Assembly (NCBI GenBank): GCA_043749225.1
Contig: JAYVEP010000123.1
Location: forward strand, 19,205-83,204
DNA: 64,000 bases
Source: JANXUC01 sp043749225
GTDB taxonomy: Bacteria > Acidobacteriota > Terriglobia > Terriglobales > Acidobacteriaceae
Direction of reading: 5' to 3'
Both the position numbers and the translations under genes were made by a program. Shown in pieces: positions 35,611-44,158 of this stretch (its first letter is position 1; each line of letters opens with the position of its first letter). The notes below the pieces were generated by a model. That model saw nothing but the letters and a program-made list of their open reading frames with translations. It did not search any database and was not told the DNA's origin.

Positions 35611-37380
35611 TCACAGCACTCCCTTGGTGGCGGCCTCGATCGCATCAATGTCCGCGCCAACGTCCCTTTGGTCGATGCCCGCCTTCTTGTAACGGCTGTC
35701 TGGTCCAAGCCGGAAGTCGTGGACCTGATCCTTATCCGCAGCCAGGAAGCCGATCTCCGAGTGGTGCTTGACGGTTGCGTTCTTGGGCGGCCACTTGCTT
35801 CCGCCAATGATGACATTGCCAGCCACCTTCGCGTTGGAAAAACAGTTCTCGAAAATCCCCGCAGGCCGCTGTGCTTCTGGGTGGTAGGCGCAGTTTTGGG
35901 GGCCGCCGCCAGTCGCAGATATCTCAAAGCGCGCGCCGCCGATCAGATTATTGGTGAATACAAGATTTGCAATCTTCGGTTCGTCCGTCTTTGCTCCGAT
36001 CATAAGCAGCGTCTTGGATGCCATGCCAGTGACGTGGTCGATAGTTACATCGTGCAGCGGAACGCCTGCCGCGCTGATCTGGAACAAGAGACCATTGCCG
36101 TGAAAACGTTCACCGTCTAGATTTTCCACCAGGACGTCATGAATGCTATAGCGGCCACCGTCTTTAGCAATCGCTTTGAAGGTTGTGGGTACGTTCGCAA
36201 TCTGGAATCCGGCGCCAACATTCTTGATCTTGGAATAGCGAATTGTGACATCTAGAACCAGGCATTCAGGGCACTTGTGGTCGCCTTGATTCTTCGGGGT
36301 CAGCAGAATCCCAAAGCCTTCCTGGGAAAAACCGCCCCAACAATTCTCCAGAACGTTGTTTTCAAACAGAACGCGCTGGCCATTCTTGAGTTCAAAAATA
36401 TTCTTGACGATGAAAGGATGACCGTCGGCGCCGCCCACGAACTCTGGACTGTCCTTCATCCAAGTAAGCGGCCGGAACATGTGGTTGCGTCGAATTTCAA
36501 TGTCGCTTGGCGGCCCAGCGGCGAAACCTCCACCGAAGAAGACCGCCTGCCCGGAACCTTCCAGGAAATTGTTTTCAATCTTGTAAGGTCCCATCGGGTT
36601 GGGGCCCAAACCGCCGGAAATTGCCTGCGCATCCGTGCAGGCGCCAGTTAAGGCAATACAGTGGAGATCCGAGAAGTAAGAATCGACAACCGCAGCATAA
36701 GTAGAGCCGCCAAGCTGGAGACCGCGCGTGGTCTCACTTTGAGCCGTGCCGTGAACCCAGACTCTGTCCAATATAACGTAGCTCGCTGTGCTCTTCGGAT
36801 CGATGGTAACCAGACTGGTCAGAGAGCCATCAGGGGTGGAGCGTGTGATTTCAAGTCCCATCAGGCGATAGTGATTGGCTCCGTCCGCAAAGACAATGGG
36901 TCCCGAACCTTTTCCGGGGAACTCGATGCGAGCCAGGACGTCCTTGGCGTCCGGGCAGGGGTAGGCTGGCCTGCCAGGCAAAGAAGCAACGCCTGCGTAG
37001 CAGGGAGTGAGGCGGGAGCCTTCCGGCGGAAGTGCCGAATCGGGGGCGCTGGTGCGTAGAACGATCCAGTGGGCGTCGTCACACTTTTTTTCGGGGAGGA
37101 CGAAACGTCCCGAAAAGACTGCCCCGGCTTCCAGCTTTATGGTGTCTCCGCAGGCTGCCTGGTTCAGGGTTTGCTCCAGATTGTCGCCTGCATGCACCAT
37201 CCGAGTCTTACCGGGTGTCGGAGTGTCCGCCAGCGCACTCCTAACGTGCAGGCGGGGCAATTCCGCAGGTCCATCAAAGTTACTCTGGGTGGACGGGCTC
37301 GGCTTTTGAGCGCCCGCCAGTAGCGCCAATGAAGATAGCAGAAGTCCCGCAACTAGAAGATTTCGAAGCGAAATACGCAT
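35611..37380 (-). CDS. Secreted right-handed beta-helix protein (possible polysaccharide lyase)
   Basis: 589 residues with a signal peptide (LLVAGLLLSSLALLAGAQ). The remainder shows pectate-lyase-like beta-helix character: repeated short strands such as YVILDRVWVHGTAQ, YKIENNFLEGSG, DIEIRRNHMF and QRVLFENNVLENCWGG. It shares FDGPAELPR, a CGDTI/CGDTV strand and many blocks with the C-terminal part of the 41073-43733 protein, so the two are paralogues. Such folds are found in polysaccharide lyases, epimerases and hydrolases; catalytic residues cannot be assigned by eye. Convergent with the sulfotransferase gene (29-bp gap). Confidence 0.78.
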   Translation of the reverse strand: MRISLRNLLVAGLLLSSLALLAGAQKPSPSTQSNFDGPAELPRLHVRSALADTPTPGKTRMVHAGDNLEQTLNQAACGDTIKLEAGAVFSGRFVLPEKKCDDAHWIVLRTSAPDSALPPEGSRLTPCYAGVASLPGRPAYPCPDAKDVLARIEFPGKGSGPIVFADGANHYRLMGLEITRSTPDGSLTSLVTIDPKSTASYVILDRVWVHGTAQSETTRGLQLGGSTYAAVVDSYFSDLHCIALTGACTDAQAISGGLGPNPMGPYKIENNFLEGSGQAVFFGGGFAAGPPSDIEIRRNHMFRPLTWMKDSPEFVGGADGHPFIVKNIFELKNGQRVLFENNVLENCWGGFSQEGFGILLTPKNQGDHKCPECLVLDVTIRYSKIKNVGAGFQIANVPTTFKAIAKDGGRYSIHDVLVENLDGERFHGNGLLFQISAAGVPLHDVTIDHVTGMASKTLLMIGAKTDEPKIANLVFTNNLIGGARFEISATGGGPQNCAYHPEAQRPAGIFENCFSNAKVAGNVIIGGSKWPPKNATVKHHSEIGFLAADKDQVHDFRLGPDSRYKKAGIDQRDVGADIDAIEAATKGVL

Positions 37381-37443
37381 TGTGACGCCCTCTGAGTCGA
37401 GGTTAGCACGGTCATAGAGCGGGCGACAATTCGACCGTCCAGG

Positions 37444-39222
37444 TTAGTTTGCCGGCGAAGAGAGAGTCCGCGAAGAAGGATCGGAAACTTGACTCAGCGG
37501 GGTCGTTTTCTGCCCGTCAATCAGTTCTATGTTGCCGAGCCAATTGTAGGTGTGGACGCCACGTATACCCTTCCAGACCTCTGGCGTGACCGTCAGCAAC
37601 GTGCGCTCGGAGTAGCGGTCTTTGGAGAGCTCCATTATCTCGTTGAAACTAAAGCTATATCCGTAGATTGGGCAGCAACTCTGACTGGGGCGAATCCAAC
37701 GATTTTCATGCTGAAACACCCTTCCGGCACCCCGATTGAAGCGAATATCGGTCGAAATTGGATTGCTGGGATGGAATTGCCACTCTCCGGTCAGGGAATC
37801 CGAATAGAACAGCAGGTGGCAGCCTGCGCGCGACGCGGGCTCGGCGGTAGTAGTGGCCATCCACCACAGGCCGTCGTGGTGCCAAACCGTGGTGTCGACA
37901 TACTTACCCTCAAGCAGCGTTGTTTCGTGCTTCCATTTATCCGGGAATTCCTCGCAGTGGTAGAGGTCAACTCGAGCGGAGCTCCGGGCCTCAGGAATCA
38001 TGAAAAGGTCGTCGCCCACCCAAAATACATGAGGATAGGAGTAGTGCTGGTTGGCATCGTCGATACAAGGCTTTGAAGCGAGGACTGTGCCGTCGAGGGT
38101 GATTTCAGCGCACGCGATCAATGCGCGCTGTTTGGCGTAGGAATAGTCTTCGAAATACATCCAATTCTTGCCTTGGCGCTCGATGACAAACGGATCGGCC
38201 CAGAAGTGCCCCTTGGGGGGCTCAATCCAGCGGAAACCGGCACCGTCGGGTGCAGAAGCCGACTCAAAGAGCCGTTTGCCATTGGTGCGAATGCCGATTC
38301 GCCAGTGCTGCACCGTCTCGCGGCGGAATTGAGACTGGACGGCCTTCTTGAGGAGGGCGGGGACCAGCCATCGAGCCATATCCGCATTCCCGGGAGTGCG
38401 ATAGATCTTGCGCTTGCCCTGGTAAGGAGCTGGCGGCACTGCATTGGCCCGAATGTGGTCCCAACCGTACCGGTGAAGCTCATTGAGCTTGCGAATGACC
38501 ATGTGGGTGGACCCCCAATAGGGCACAAAACGGTTCTGTGCCGCACTTACGGTCGCCTCCGTGGCGAACAGGGACCTGCACAACACCAGTCCGCCGTCCA
38601 ACTCCTCCGTGAGAACCTGCAGGATGACGCCCGATAAGGGAGAGCCCTCATAAACTTCCCAGAAATGGGGCGGTCCGCCGCGGTAAAAGTCATTGTCGCC
38701 GTGGTGGTAGGACCAGACGCCGTAGCCTGCCGCCTGCAGGATGTCCCCGTGCAAGATGTTGAATCCAAAGCGAAGTAAGACATCCAGTTTTTTCGCGCGA
38801 ATCGCTTCTATGGCTTCTGGCGGAAAGCGTTGAATGAACTTCTTGCCGATAGGTTCGACGTCAAGGCGGTCGATTCCGGAGAAGCGAGATGAGCAATCAC
38901 CCCGGTCAAGCGGGTGATTGTCTATCTTGCGGCGGCCTTCGAGCTTTAGATAGAAGTCGTACAGGGCCTGCTTGCGCAGCTTCGGGTCCGCGAACCGGTG
39001 GGCGAACTTGCCGAACGCGCTGGTTGGCGCGGGTTTTGGGGGTGCCAGAGGATCGGGGGACGCCGCTTTCCGATACACCAATAGCTCGATTTTGGCGAAA
39101 TTACTGGCTTGGATGTCTTCAATAATTCGGGCAAAGAAAGCCGAGAGCTTCGGGCTGTCGAGCAGAATCCCAATGCGCAAGGGGGGATTGGTGGCAAGAG
39201 AATGGCGGAAATAATCGACCAT
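37444..39222 (-). CDS. Formyltransferase-fold / glucosamine-inositolphosphorylceramide-transferase-like fusion protein
   Basis: 592 residues. N-terminal half (about 15-260) resembles a methionyl-tRNA-formyltransferase fold: the signature loop reads WSYHHGDNDFYRGGPPHFWE (170-189), with serine where canonical enzymes have the catalytic asparagine two residues before histidine. C-terminal half (about 315-570) is beta-propeller-like, with blades such as HFWADPFVIERQGKNWMYFE and YSYPHVFWVGDDLFMIPE, resembling the domain seen in plant GIPC glucosamine transferases and bacterial homologues. Likely modifies or transfers an amino sugar in EPS synthesis; no activity can be claimed. Divergent from the small formyltransferase. 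Confidence 0.72.
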   Translation of the reverse strand: MVDYFRHSLATNPPLRIGILLDSPKLSAFFARIIEDIQASNFAKIELLVYRKAASPDPLAPPKPAPTSAFGKFAHRFADPKLRKQALYDFYLKLEGRRKIDNHPLDRGDCSSRFSGIDRLDVEPIGKKFIQRFPPEAIEAIRAKKLDVLLRFGFNILHGDILQAAGYGVWSYHHGDNDFYRGGPPHFWEVYEGSPLSGVILQVLTEELDGGLVLCRSLFATEATVSAAQNRFVPYWGSTHMVIRKLNELHRYGWDHIRANAVPPAPYQGKRKIYRTPGNADMARWLVPALLKKAVQSQFRRETVQHWRIGIRTNGKRLFESASAPDGAGFRWIEPPKGHFWADPFVIERQGKNWMYFEDYSYAKQRALIACAEITLDGTVLASKPCIDDANQHYSYPHVFWVGDDLFMIPEARSSARVDLYHCEEFPDKWKHETTLLEGKYVDTTVWHHDGLWWMATTTAEPASRAGCHLLFYSDSLTGEWQFHPSNPISTDIRFNRGAGRVFQHENRWIRPSQSCCPIYGYSFSFNEIMELSKDRYSERTLLTVTPEVWKGIRGVHTYNWLGNIELIDGQKTTPLSQVSDPSSRTLSSPAN

Positions 39223-39406
39223 GAGGAACCATCATGGTACCAGCTAGGCCCGCAGTCTCCAAGCAGTGTGAGTTCAGCGAGCGGCACTTTGCGATCCTCG
39301 GCAGACGGGTTAGTCTGTAGCAAGGTTCGTTGATCGGGAGCGATGGTGTTTTTATCACGAAACCAGATTGTGAAATGAGGAGGCCGGTATTTCAACCGAA
39401 GGTCAT

Positions 39407-40216
39407 TTGCAGGTTGGGTCTGCCAGTGGATTGAGGACGTTGTTGATCTGCCATCATGATGCGCCGCTGGATTTCGAAAGCTTGGCGCGCTGGATGGCAT
39501 CGTTTTCCAGCCTGGTGGGAATTGTGATCCTCGAAGAGAAGAGCGATCAAGTCAAGCGACGGGTGCAGCGTGAGCATAAGCGCATTGGGACCCTACGGTT
39601 TCTGGATGTGCTGGCATTCCGTGTTTACTACAAACTATTTCTTGCCGCGGCGGATACAAAATGGACTAACGATCAAGTGACGAAGTTTCGCGAGCTGTAT
39701 CCTGCGATGGACGTGCCTACGATCCAGTCGCACTCTCCGAACACGCCCGAGGTTGAAAAATTTATCCGCAAGGCCCAGCCCGATATCGTGATTGCGCGTT
39801 GCAAGTTCATCATGAAGGAACAGGTGTTCTCGATTCCGAAGACGGGGACTTTTGTGATGCACCCGGGGATTTGTCCCGAGTACCGGAATGCGCACGGTTG
39901 TTTTTGGGCGTTGGCCCATGACGATATTAATCGGGTTGGGGTGTCGTTGTTGAAAATCGACAAAGGCGTGGACACCGGTCCGATTTACGGGTACTTCGGC
40001 TACAAGTATGACGAAGTAGCGGAATCGCATTACCGCATTCAGTGCCGCTGCGTGCTGGAGAACTTAGATGCCATGGCGGCGAAGTTGCTGGAAATTCATC
40101 AAGGGAAGGCTGTAGCGATCGATGTCAAGGGTCGCAAATCGGCGGCTTGGGGACAACCTTGGATGACCGCATACTTGCACTGGAAATCGCAGGCGCGACG
40201 GCGGAGAGCTCAGTGA
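39407..40216 (+). CDS. Formyltransferase-fold protein (sugar N-formyltransferase candidate)
   Basis: 269 residues. The formyltransferase loop is FVMHPGICPEYRNAHGCFWA (149-168) and the aspartate region KIDKGVDTGPI (D189 in the family's DTG motif). Canonical enzymes have asparagine two residues before the catalytic histidine; here it is valine (V150, H152), so activity is uncertain. TTG 39407 follows GAAGG by about 5 nt; an in-frame TTG at 39431 is an alternative. Its stop overlaps the GTG of the deacetylase gene (GTGA), a tight coupling that suggests a shared task on an N-acetylated sugar. Confidence 0.75.
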   Translation: MQVGSASGLRTLLICHHDAPLDFESLARWMASFSSLVGIVILEEKSDQVKRRVQREHKRIGTLRFLDVLAFRVYYKLFLAAADTKWTNDQVTKFRELYPAMDVPTIQSHSPNTPEVEKFIRKAQPDIVIARCKFIMKEQVFSIPKTGTFVMHPGICPEYRNAHGCFWALAHDDINRVGVSLLKIDKGVDTGPIYGYFGYKYDEVAESHYRIQCRCVLENLDAMAAKLLEIHQGKAVAIDVKGRKSAAWGQPWMTAYLHWKSQARRRRAQ

Positions 40217-40995
40217 AAGCGCTGTCTATCCTGTATCACGACGTAGTTCGTGAAGATTTTGAGGAATCGGGATTTCCGGGCGCAGCGGCAGGCCGGTACA
40301 AATTCACGAGATCGGAATTTTCCACGCACTTAAGCCGCATGACCGAGAAGGCAACGGGAATGGCGGTGCCGGTGGATTTGTTGTTGGATGGGGCCGTCAG
40401 TCGCCCATTTTTCATGACCATCGACGATGGCGGATCGAGTGCCGTCTACATTGCCGAGGAGTTGGAGCGGCATGACTGGCGTGGACATTTTTTTGTCACC
40501 ACGAACTACATTGACACACCAACTTTCGTTTCCCGCGATCAGATTCGCTGGTTGCACAAGCGTGGGCACGTGATCGGGTCCCATTCCAGTTCGCATCCGT
40601 TTCGGATGTCGGAAATTCCGAAGGAGCAACTGGCCCGCGAATGGAAGGGCAGTGTGGAAGTCTTGTCGGAGATATTGGGCGAGCAAGTGCGATCAGCTTC
40701 AGTGCCCGGGGGGTTTTACGCGCCGCGAGTTGCAGAGGCTGCCGCTGCGGCAGGTGTTCGCGCGCTGTTTACCTCGGAGCCTACAACCAGTGTGGCCCAG
40801 ATTGCTGGATGCCTCGTCTTGGGGCGCTACACGGTGTATCGCGGAATCTCCGCCGAGTATGCAGGTGATTTGGCAGCGGGGAATTGGCTGGCATTGACGC
40901 GGCAACAGTTGCTCTGGGGCGTTAAGAAGACATTGAAAACTGTGGCAGCACCGGTTTGGGATGGCGCACGCAAAGTTCTGTTTTCTCAGAAGTAG
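40213..40995 (+). CDS. Polysaccharide deacetylase (NodB-homology, carbohydrate esterase 4)
   Basis: About 260 residues. NodB motifs are recognisable: TIDDGG (69-74, metal and base aspartates), HSSSH (124-128, metal histidines) and VPGGFYAPRV as motif 3. The GTG at 40213 is preferred to the longer frame from 40042 because it overlaps the formyltransferase stop and has GGAGAG upstream. No signal peptide, so a cytoplasmic substrate such as a lipid- or nucleotide-linked N-acetyl sugar is likely. Removing the acetyl group would expose the amine that a formyltransferase-type enzyme could then modify. Followed by a good terminator. Confidence 0.85.
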   Translation: MKALSILYHDVVREDFEESGFPGAAAGRYKFTRSEFSTHLSRMTEKATGMAVPVDLLLDGAVSRPFFMTIDDGGSSAVYIAEELERHDWRGHFFVTTNYIDTPTFVSRDQIRWLHKRGHVIGSHSSSHPFRMSEIPKEQLAREWKGSVEVLSEILGEQVRSASVPGGFYAPRVAEAAAAAGVRALFTSEPTTSVAQIAGCLVLGRYTVYRGISAEYAGDLAAGNWLALTRQQLLWGVKKTLKTVAAPVWDGARKVLFSQK

Positions 40996-41021
40996 CAAAT
41001 TATGGGTTCTGGATGCAAAGC

Positions 41022-41056
41022 AACGCCAGCCTGGGGATGGGCTGGCGTTTGTTTTT
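41022..41056 (+). terminator. Rho-independent terminator after the deacetylase gene
   Basis: AACGCCAGCC (41022-41031) pairs perfectly with GGCTGGCGTT (41040-41049) around an 8-nt loop, followed by TTTGTTTTT. This is the clearest intrinsic terminator in the window and ends the formyltransferase-deacetylase transcript, shielding it from the convergent beta-helix gene. Confidence 0.88.
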
Positions 41057-41072
41057 GCGGTATTGCGTGGTT

Positions 41073-43733
41073 CTAGTAAGCTCCGGCGGTGGCTGCATCC
41101 AAGGCGGTCATATCCGCACCCAGATCCTTGCCATCTGAGCCAGCGGCCTTGTAAGGGCTGCCGCTGGTCAAGTGATAGTTGCCGCCGTTTCCATTGTTAA
41201 AGTTCACGAAGCCAACGGAATTACCGTTCGACATGAGAGTGTTTCCGCTGGGCCAGGTTGAGGCTGGCCAACGGCTCGGGACTCCGATCAACACGTTGCT
41301 GCTGAAGGTGTAGGGAACGAAACAATTGGTCAGCAGGTTAACAGGAGAGTTTATGTTGTAGGCGCAGTTTGCGGCGCCTCCGCCAATGCCCCAGACTGGG
41401 TAGGGACCGCTGGTTACGATGCTGTTCGCAAACATGAAGTTCGGCATCTTCGGACCCGTTGCAGAGTTCCCAATATCAAAAATCATGTTGGAAGGGAATG
41501 CTGTGATGTGGTTGAGCTGAACGTCGCCCAGCAGCGGGCTGGTAGGTCCGCTTGAGACTTGAGCGAGCTGTCCCTGGCCCGCGTATGCGGTAGCGTTTAT
41601 GTCGTCTAGGACGACGTCATGAATACTGTAACGAGTGCCGGCAAATTGCGGGCCGCCACCCTTGCCAATTGCGTTTGCAATTTGGAACCCACCGCCCACG
41701 TGGCTGAAGGTGCTGAAGCGGACAGTGACGTCGGTGACTTGGCAGATCGGACAGACCGGCCCTCTGGGCGTCCCTTGGTTTTTAGGAGTTAAGAGCAGCG
41801 AGAACCCGGTTTGCGAGTAGCCGCCCCAGGTGTTCTCGGCTACGTTGCCTTCGAAGAGCACGCGCTGTGCATTCTTCAGTTCAAAGTGGTTCTTCACGAT
41901 GAACGGATTGCCGTGGTTGCCGCCCACCATTCCGGGTCTACCTTGCATCCAGAAAATGGGTTTGAACAGGTGATTGTGGCGAACTTCAATGTCGGCCGGG
42001 GTGACGGTTGCACCGCCCCCGCCGAACAGAACGTTTTCGCCCGACGATTCCAGGAAGTTGTTGACAATCTTGTAGGGCCCGCCGGGTGAGCTCCCCAGTC
42101 CGCCCGAGATTGCTTGCGCATCCGTGCAGCTACCCGTCTTCGATTCGCAGTGGAAGTCGTTGAGGTAAGAATCGACAACAGCAGCGTATGTCATGCCGCT
42201 CAGATAAATCCCGCGGGTTGTATCGTCATGGGCTGTGCCGTGCATCCAGACGCGATCAAAGATAATGTGATCGGCCGTTGCTCCGCTCGCCGGGAACGCC
42301 AAGTTGCCGATGAAGCCGGCATTCGGCAAACGAGTGATTTCCAGCCCGATGAACCGATAGTGATTGGCGTGGGCCAGGAACGTGACCGGTCCCGAGCCGT
42401 AGTTCTGTGAGATCAGCAGCTTAGCCATTACATTCGCAGTCGAGGTGCAATTGAAAGCTGGTCGCCCCGGGAGCGAAGCCACGCCTGCGAAACAAGGAGA
42501 GATGCGCGTGCCTTCCGCGGGCAGACTCGAGTCCGGAGCAGAAGTACGAACAATGATCCAGTGCTGATCGTCGCAGCTCTTTCCGGGGAAGGAGAAGGTG
42601 CCACTAAATGTGGTTCCCGCTTTCAAGCTGACGGTGTCGCCGCAGGCCGAGGCATTCAAAGCAGATTGCAGGCCAGCGCTGTCGGAGGCCAGCCAAGTCT
42701 TTCCTGGTGCCGGTGTGTTGGCAAGCGCGGTCTGCAGGTAGACTCGCGGAAGTTCCGCGGGACCGTCAAACTTGCCGTTGCTGGGCAAATCTACGGTCAA
42801 GGTAAGGCTGGCAGTCGCACTGTGCGACGCTGCGTCAGTAACCTGGGCCGTGAAGGTGGAAGTGCCAGCGTTAGTCGGGCTGCCAGTGAAAGCTCCCGCC
42901 GAAGTCAGCGACAGGCCTGCAGGGAGTGATCCGGACGCCATGCGCCAGGTATAGGGCAGCGTGCCACCCGAAGCGGCTAGGGTGCTCGAATAAGAGGCTC
43001 CCTGTGTCGCGTTAGGCAATGCGCTGGTGGAAACCTTAAGAGTCGATGAGCTGACCGGGGTGATGGAAATTACAGCCAAGGCGAACGCTGTGGGATCGGC
43101 GACGCTGGTAGCACTCACCGTTGCACTTGCGGCTACGCTCGTGTTCGGGGCGGTAAACAGACCGGTGGAAGATACTGTTCCGGCGCTGGCGCTCCAAGTG
43201 ACTTGGGCGCTAGCTGTGGTCGTGGTGCCGCCGCTTACCGAGGCTGTCAATTGCTGGTTAGCTCCCGATGCAACCGTCGCGGTGGCTGGCGTTACGGTTA
43301 CGGTGACTTGGGTTTGCGTGGCTGCAACTGTCAGGCGCAATCCCAAAGTGTCGAATCGCAGGTGATTTGCCGATAGTGCTCGCACCGTAAAGTTGCTGGT
43401 GCCAGCCATCGCTGGCGCGCCTGAAATTACGCCTGTATTCGGATGCAGGGTAAGTCCCTGCGGAAGCGCTCCAGAAGTGATGGAAAAGGTGTAAAAACGG
43501 CTTTTCCCCGATGCGCTGATCGTCCCGTGAAAGGCCTGGCCCTGTTTAGCGGTACCGAGGGCGGCAGTGATCTTGATCTCATCATTCCGAGTTGGGCCTG
43601 TGGCCGCACCGCCAGCGGCTACCGCGTGCGCCTGGATGGCTACCAGAGACAGCACCAGCGCAGCAACGGCGACACGTGACGAGGAAAGCGGGATCTTGGT
43701 CGAATAATTCTCGGCTAAATGGCTGGTTCGCAT
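41073..43733 (-). CDS. Secreted multi-domain protein: Ig-like domains plus beta-helix
   Basis: 886 residues from ATG 43731-43733 (AAGGGGAG 4 nt upstream; then a signal peptide with VAVAALVLSLVAIQAHA). N-terminal third holds putative-Ig/BIG2-like modules: YTFSITSGALPQGLTLHPNTGVISGAP, a Ser/Thr/Ala-rich BIG2-like block with VTWSASAG, and a second LPAGLSLTSAGAFTGSP module. The C-terminal about 520 residues form a beta-helix clearly paralogous to the 35611-37380 protein (FDGPAELPR; CGDTVSLKAG; SYLNDFHCE). Probably a cell-surface or secreted polysaccharide-binding or -cleaving protein. No sorting signal is visible at the C-terminus. Confidence 0.8.
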   Translation of the reverse strand: MRTSHLAENYSTKIPLSSSRVAVAALVLSLVAIQAHAVAAGGAATGPTRNDEIKITAALGTAKQGQAFHGTISASGKSRFYTFSITSGALPQGLTLHPNTGVISGAPAMAGTSNFTVRALSANHLRFDTLGLRLTVAATQTQVTVTVTPATATVASGANQQLTASVSGGTTTTASAQVTWSASAGTVSSTGLFTAPNTSVAASATVSATSVADPTAFALAVISITPVSSSTLKVSTSALPNATQGASYSSTLAASGGTLPYTWRMASGSLPAGLSLTSAGAFTGSPTNAGTSTFTAQVTDAASHSATASLTLTVDLPSNGKFDGPAELPRVYLQTALANTPAPGKTWLASDSAGLQSALNASACGDTVSLKAGTTFSGTFSFPGKSCDDQHWIIVRTSAPDSSLPAEGTRISPCFAGVASLPGRPAFNCTSTANVMAKLLISQNYGSGPVTFLAHANHYRFIGLEITRLPNAGFIGNLAFPASGATADHIIFDRVWMHGTAHDDTTRGIYLSGMTYAAVVDSYLNDFHCESKTGSCTDAQAISGGLGSSPGGPYKIVNNFLESSGENVLFGGGGATVTPADIEVRHNHLFKPIFWMQGRPGMVGGNHGNPFIVKNHFELKNAQRVLFEGNVAENTWGGYSQTGFSLLLTPKNQGTPRGPVCPICQVTDVTVRFSTFSHVGGGFQIANAIGKGGGPQFAGTRYSIHDVVLDDINATAYAGQGQLAQVSSGPTSPLLGDVQLNHITAFPSNMIFDIGNSATGPKMPNFMFANSIVTSGPYPVWGIGGGAANCAYNINSPVNLLTNCFVPYTFSSNVLIGVPSRWPASTWPSGNTLMSNGNSVGFVNFNNGNGGNYHLTSGSPYKAAGSDGKDLGADMTALDAATAGAY

Positions 43734-44158
43734 TACACTCCCCTTCGGTACTGAGTTTGGGGGAACTCGCTGTACGAGTCCTTGAAAATGACTGTAGGTG
43801 GCCCTACGAACTCGAACAAGTCTCAGAAGGGCAGGTTGCATTTTTGGATGGGACATGTACCAAGTGTTGAAGTTCGAAAATCATCATGAACCGACAGTTT
43901 GTTGCCTGCACCAAGTTGGGAAGGCTCCGCCAAGACTGCTGGAAAGCCCATATTTTGTGGGGTTTCGAGGGGTTTATTAGGCTCGCTTGGAAATCTTTGC
44001 CTTGCAATGGTCAGATTGTGCAGCGAGCGCCCCCAAGGGTACCCAACTTATTGTGACTTTAGTTTGGGTTCATTTGTAAGCGGACTCGACGAAAAGGAGG
44101 TCACGTGCCTTTGGGGAAGTGCTCGGGTACCTCGGATGCCTCAGAAGAAGGGATTTTG
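43734..44158. other. Intergenic region upstream of the Ig/beta-helix gene
   Basis: 425 bp. Contains the probable promoter of the minus-strand Ig/beta-helix gene. A strong but orphan Shine-Dalgarno AAGGAGG (44094-44100) sits 4 nt before a plus-strand GTG at 44105; the frame it opens (to 44329, 74 codons) runs antisense into the glycosyltransferase gene and resembles no known family. The 11-mer TTTGGGTTCAT occurs here (about 44063) and again about 110 bp further on. Nothing else recognised. Confidence 0.4.
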
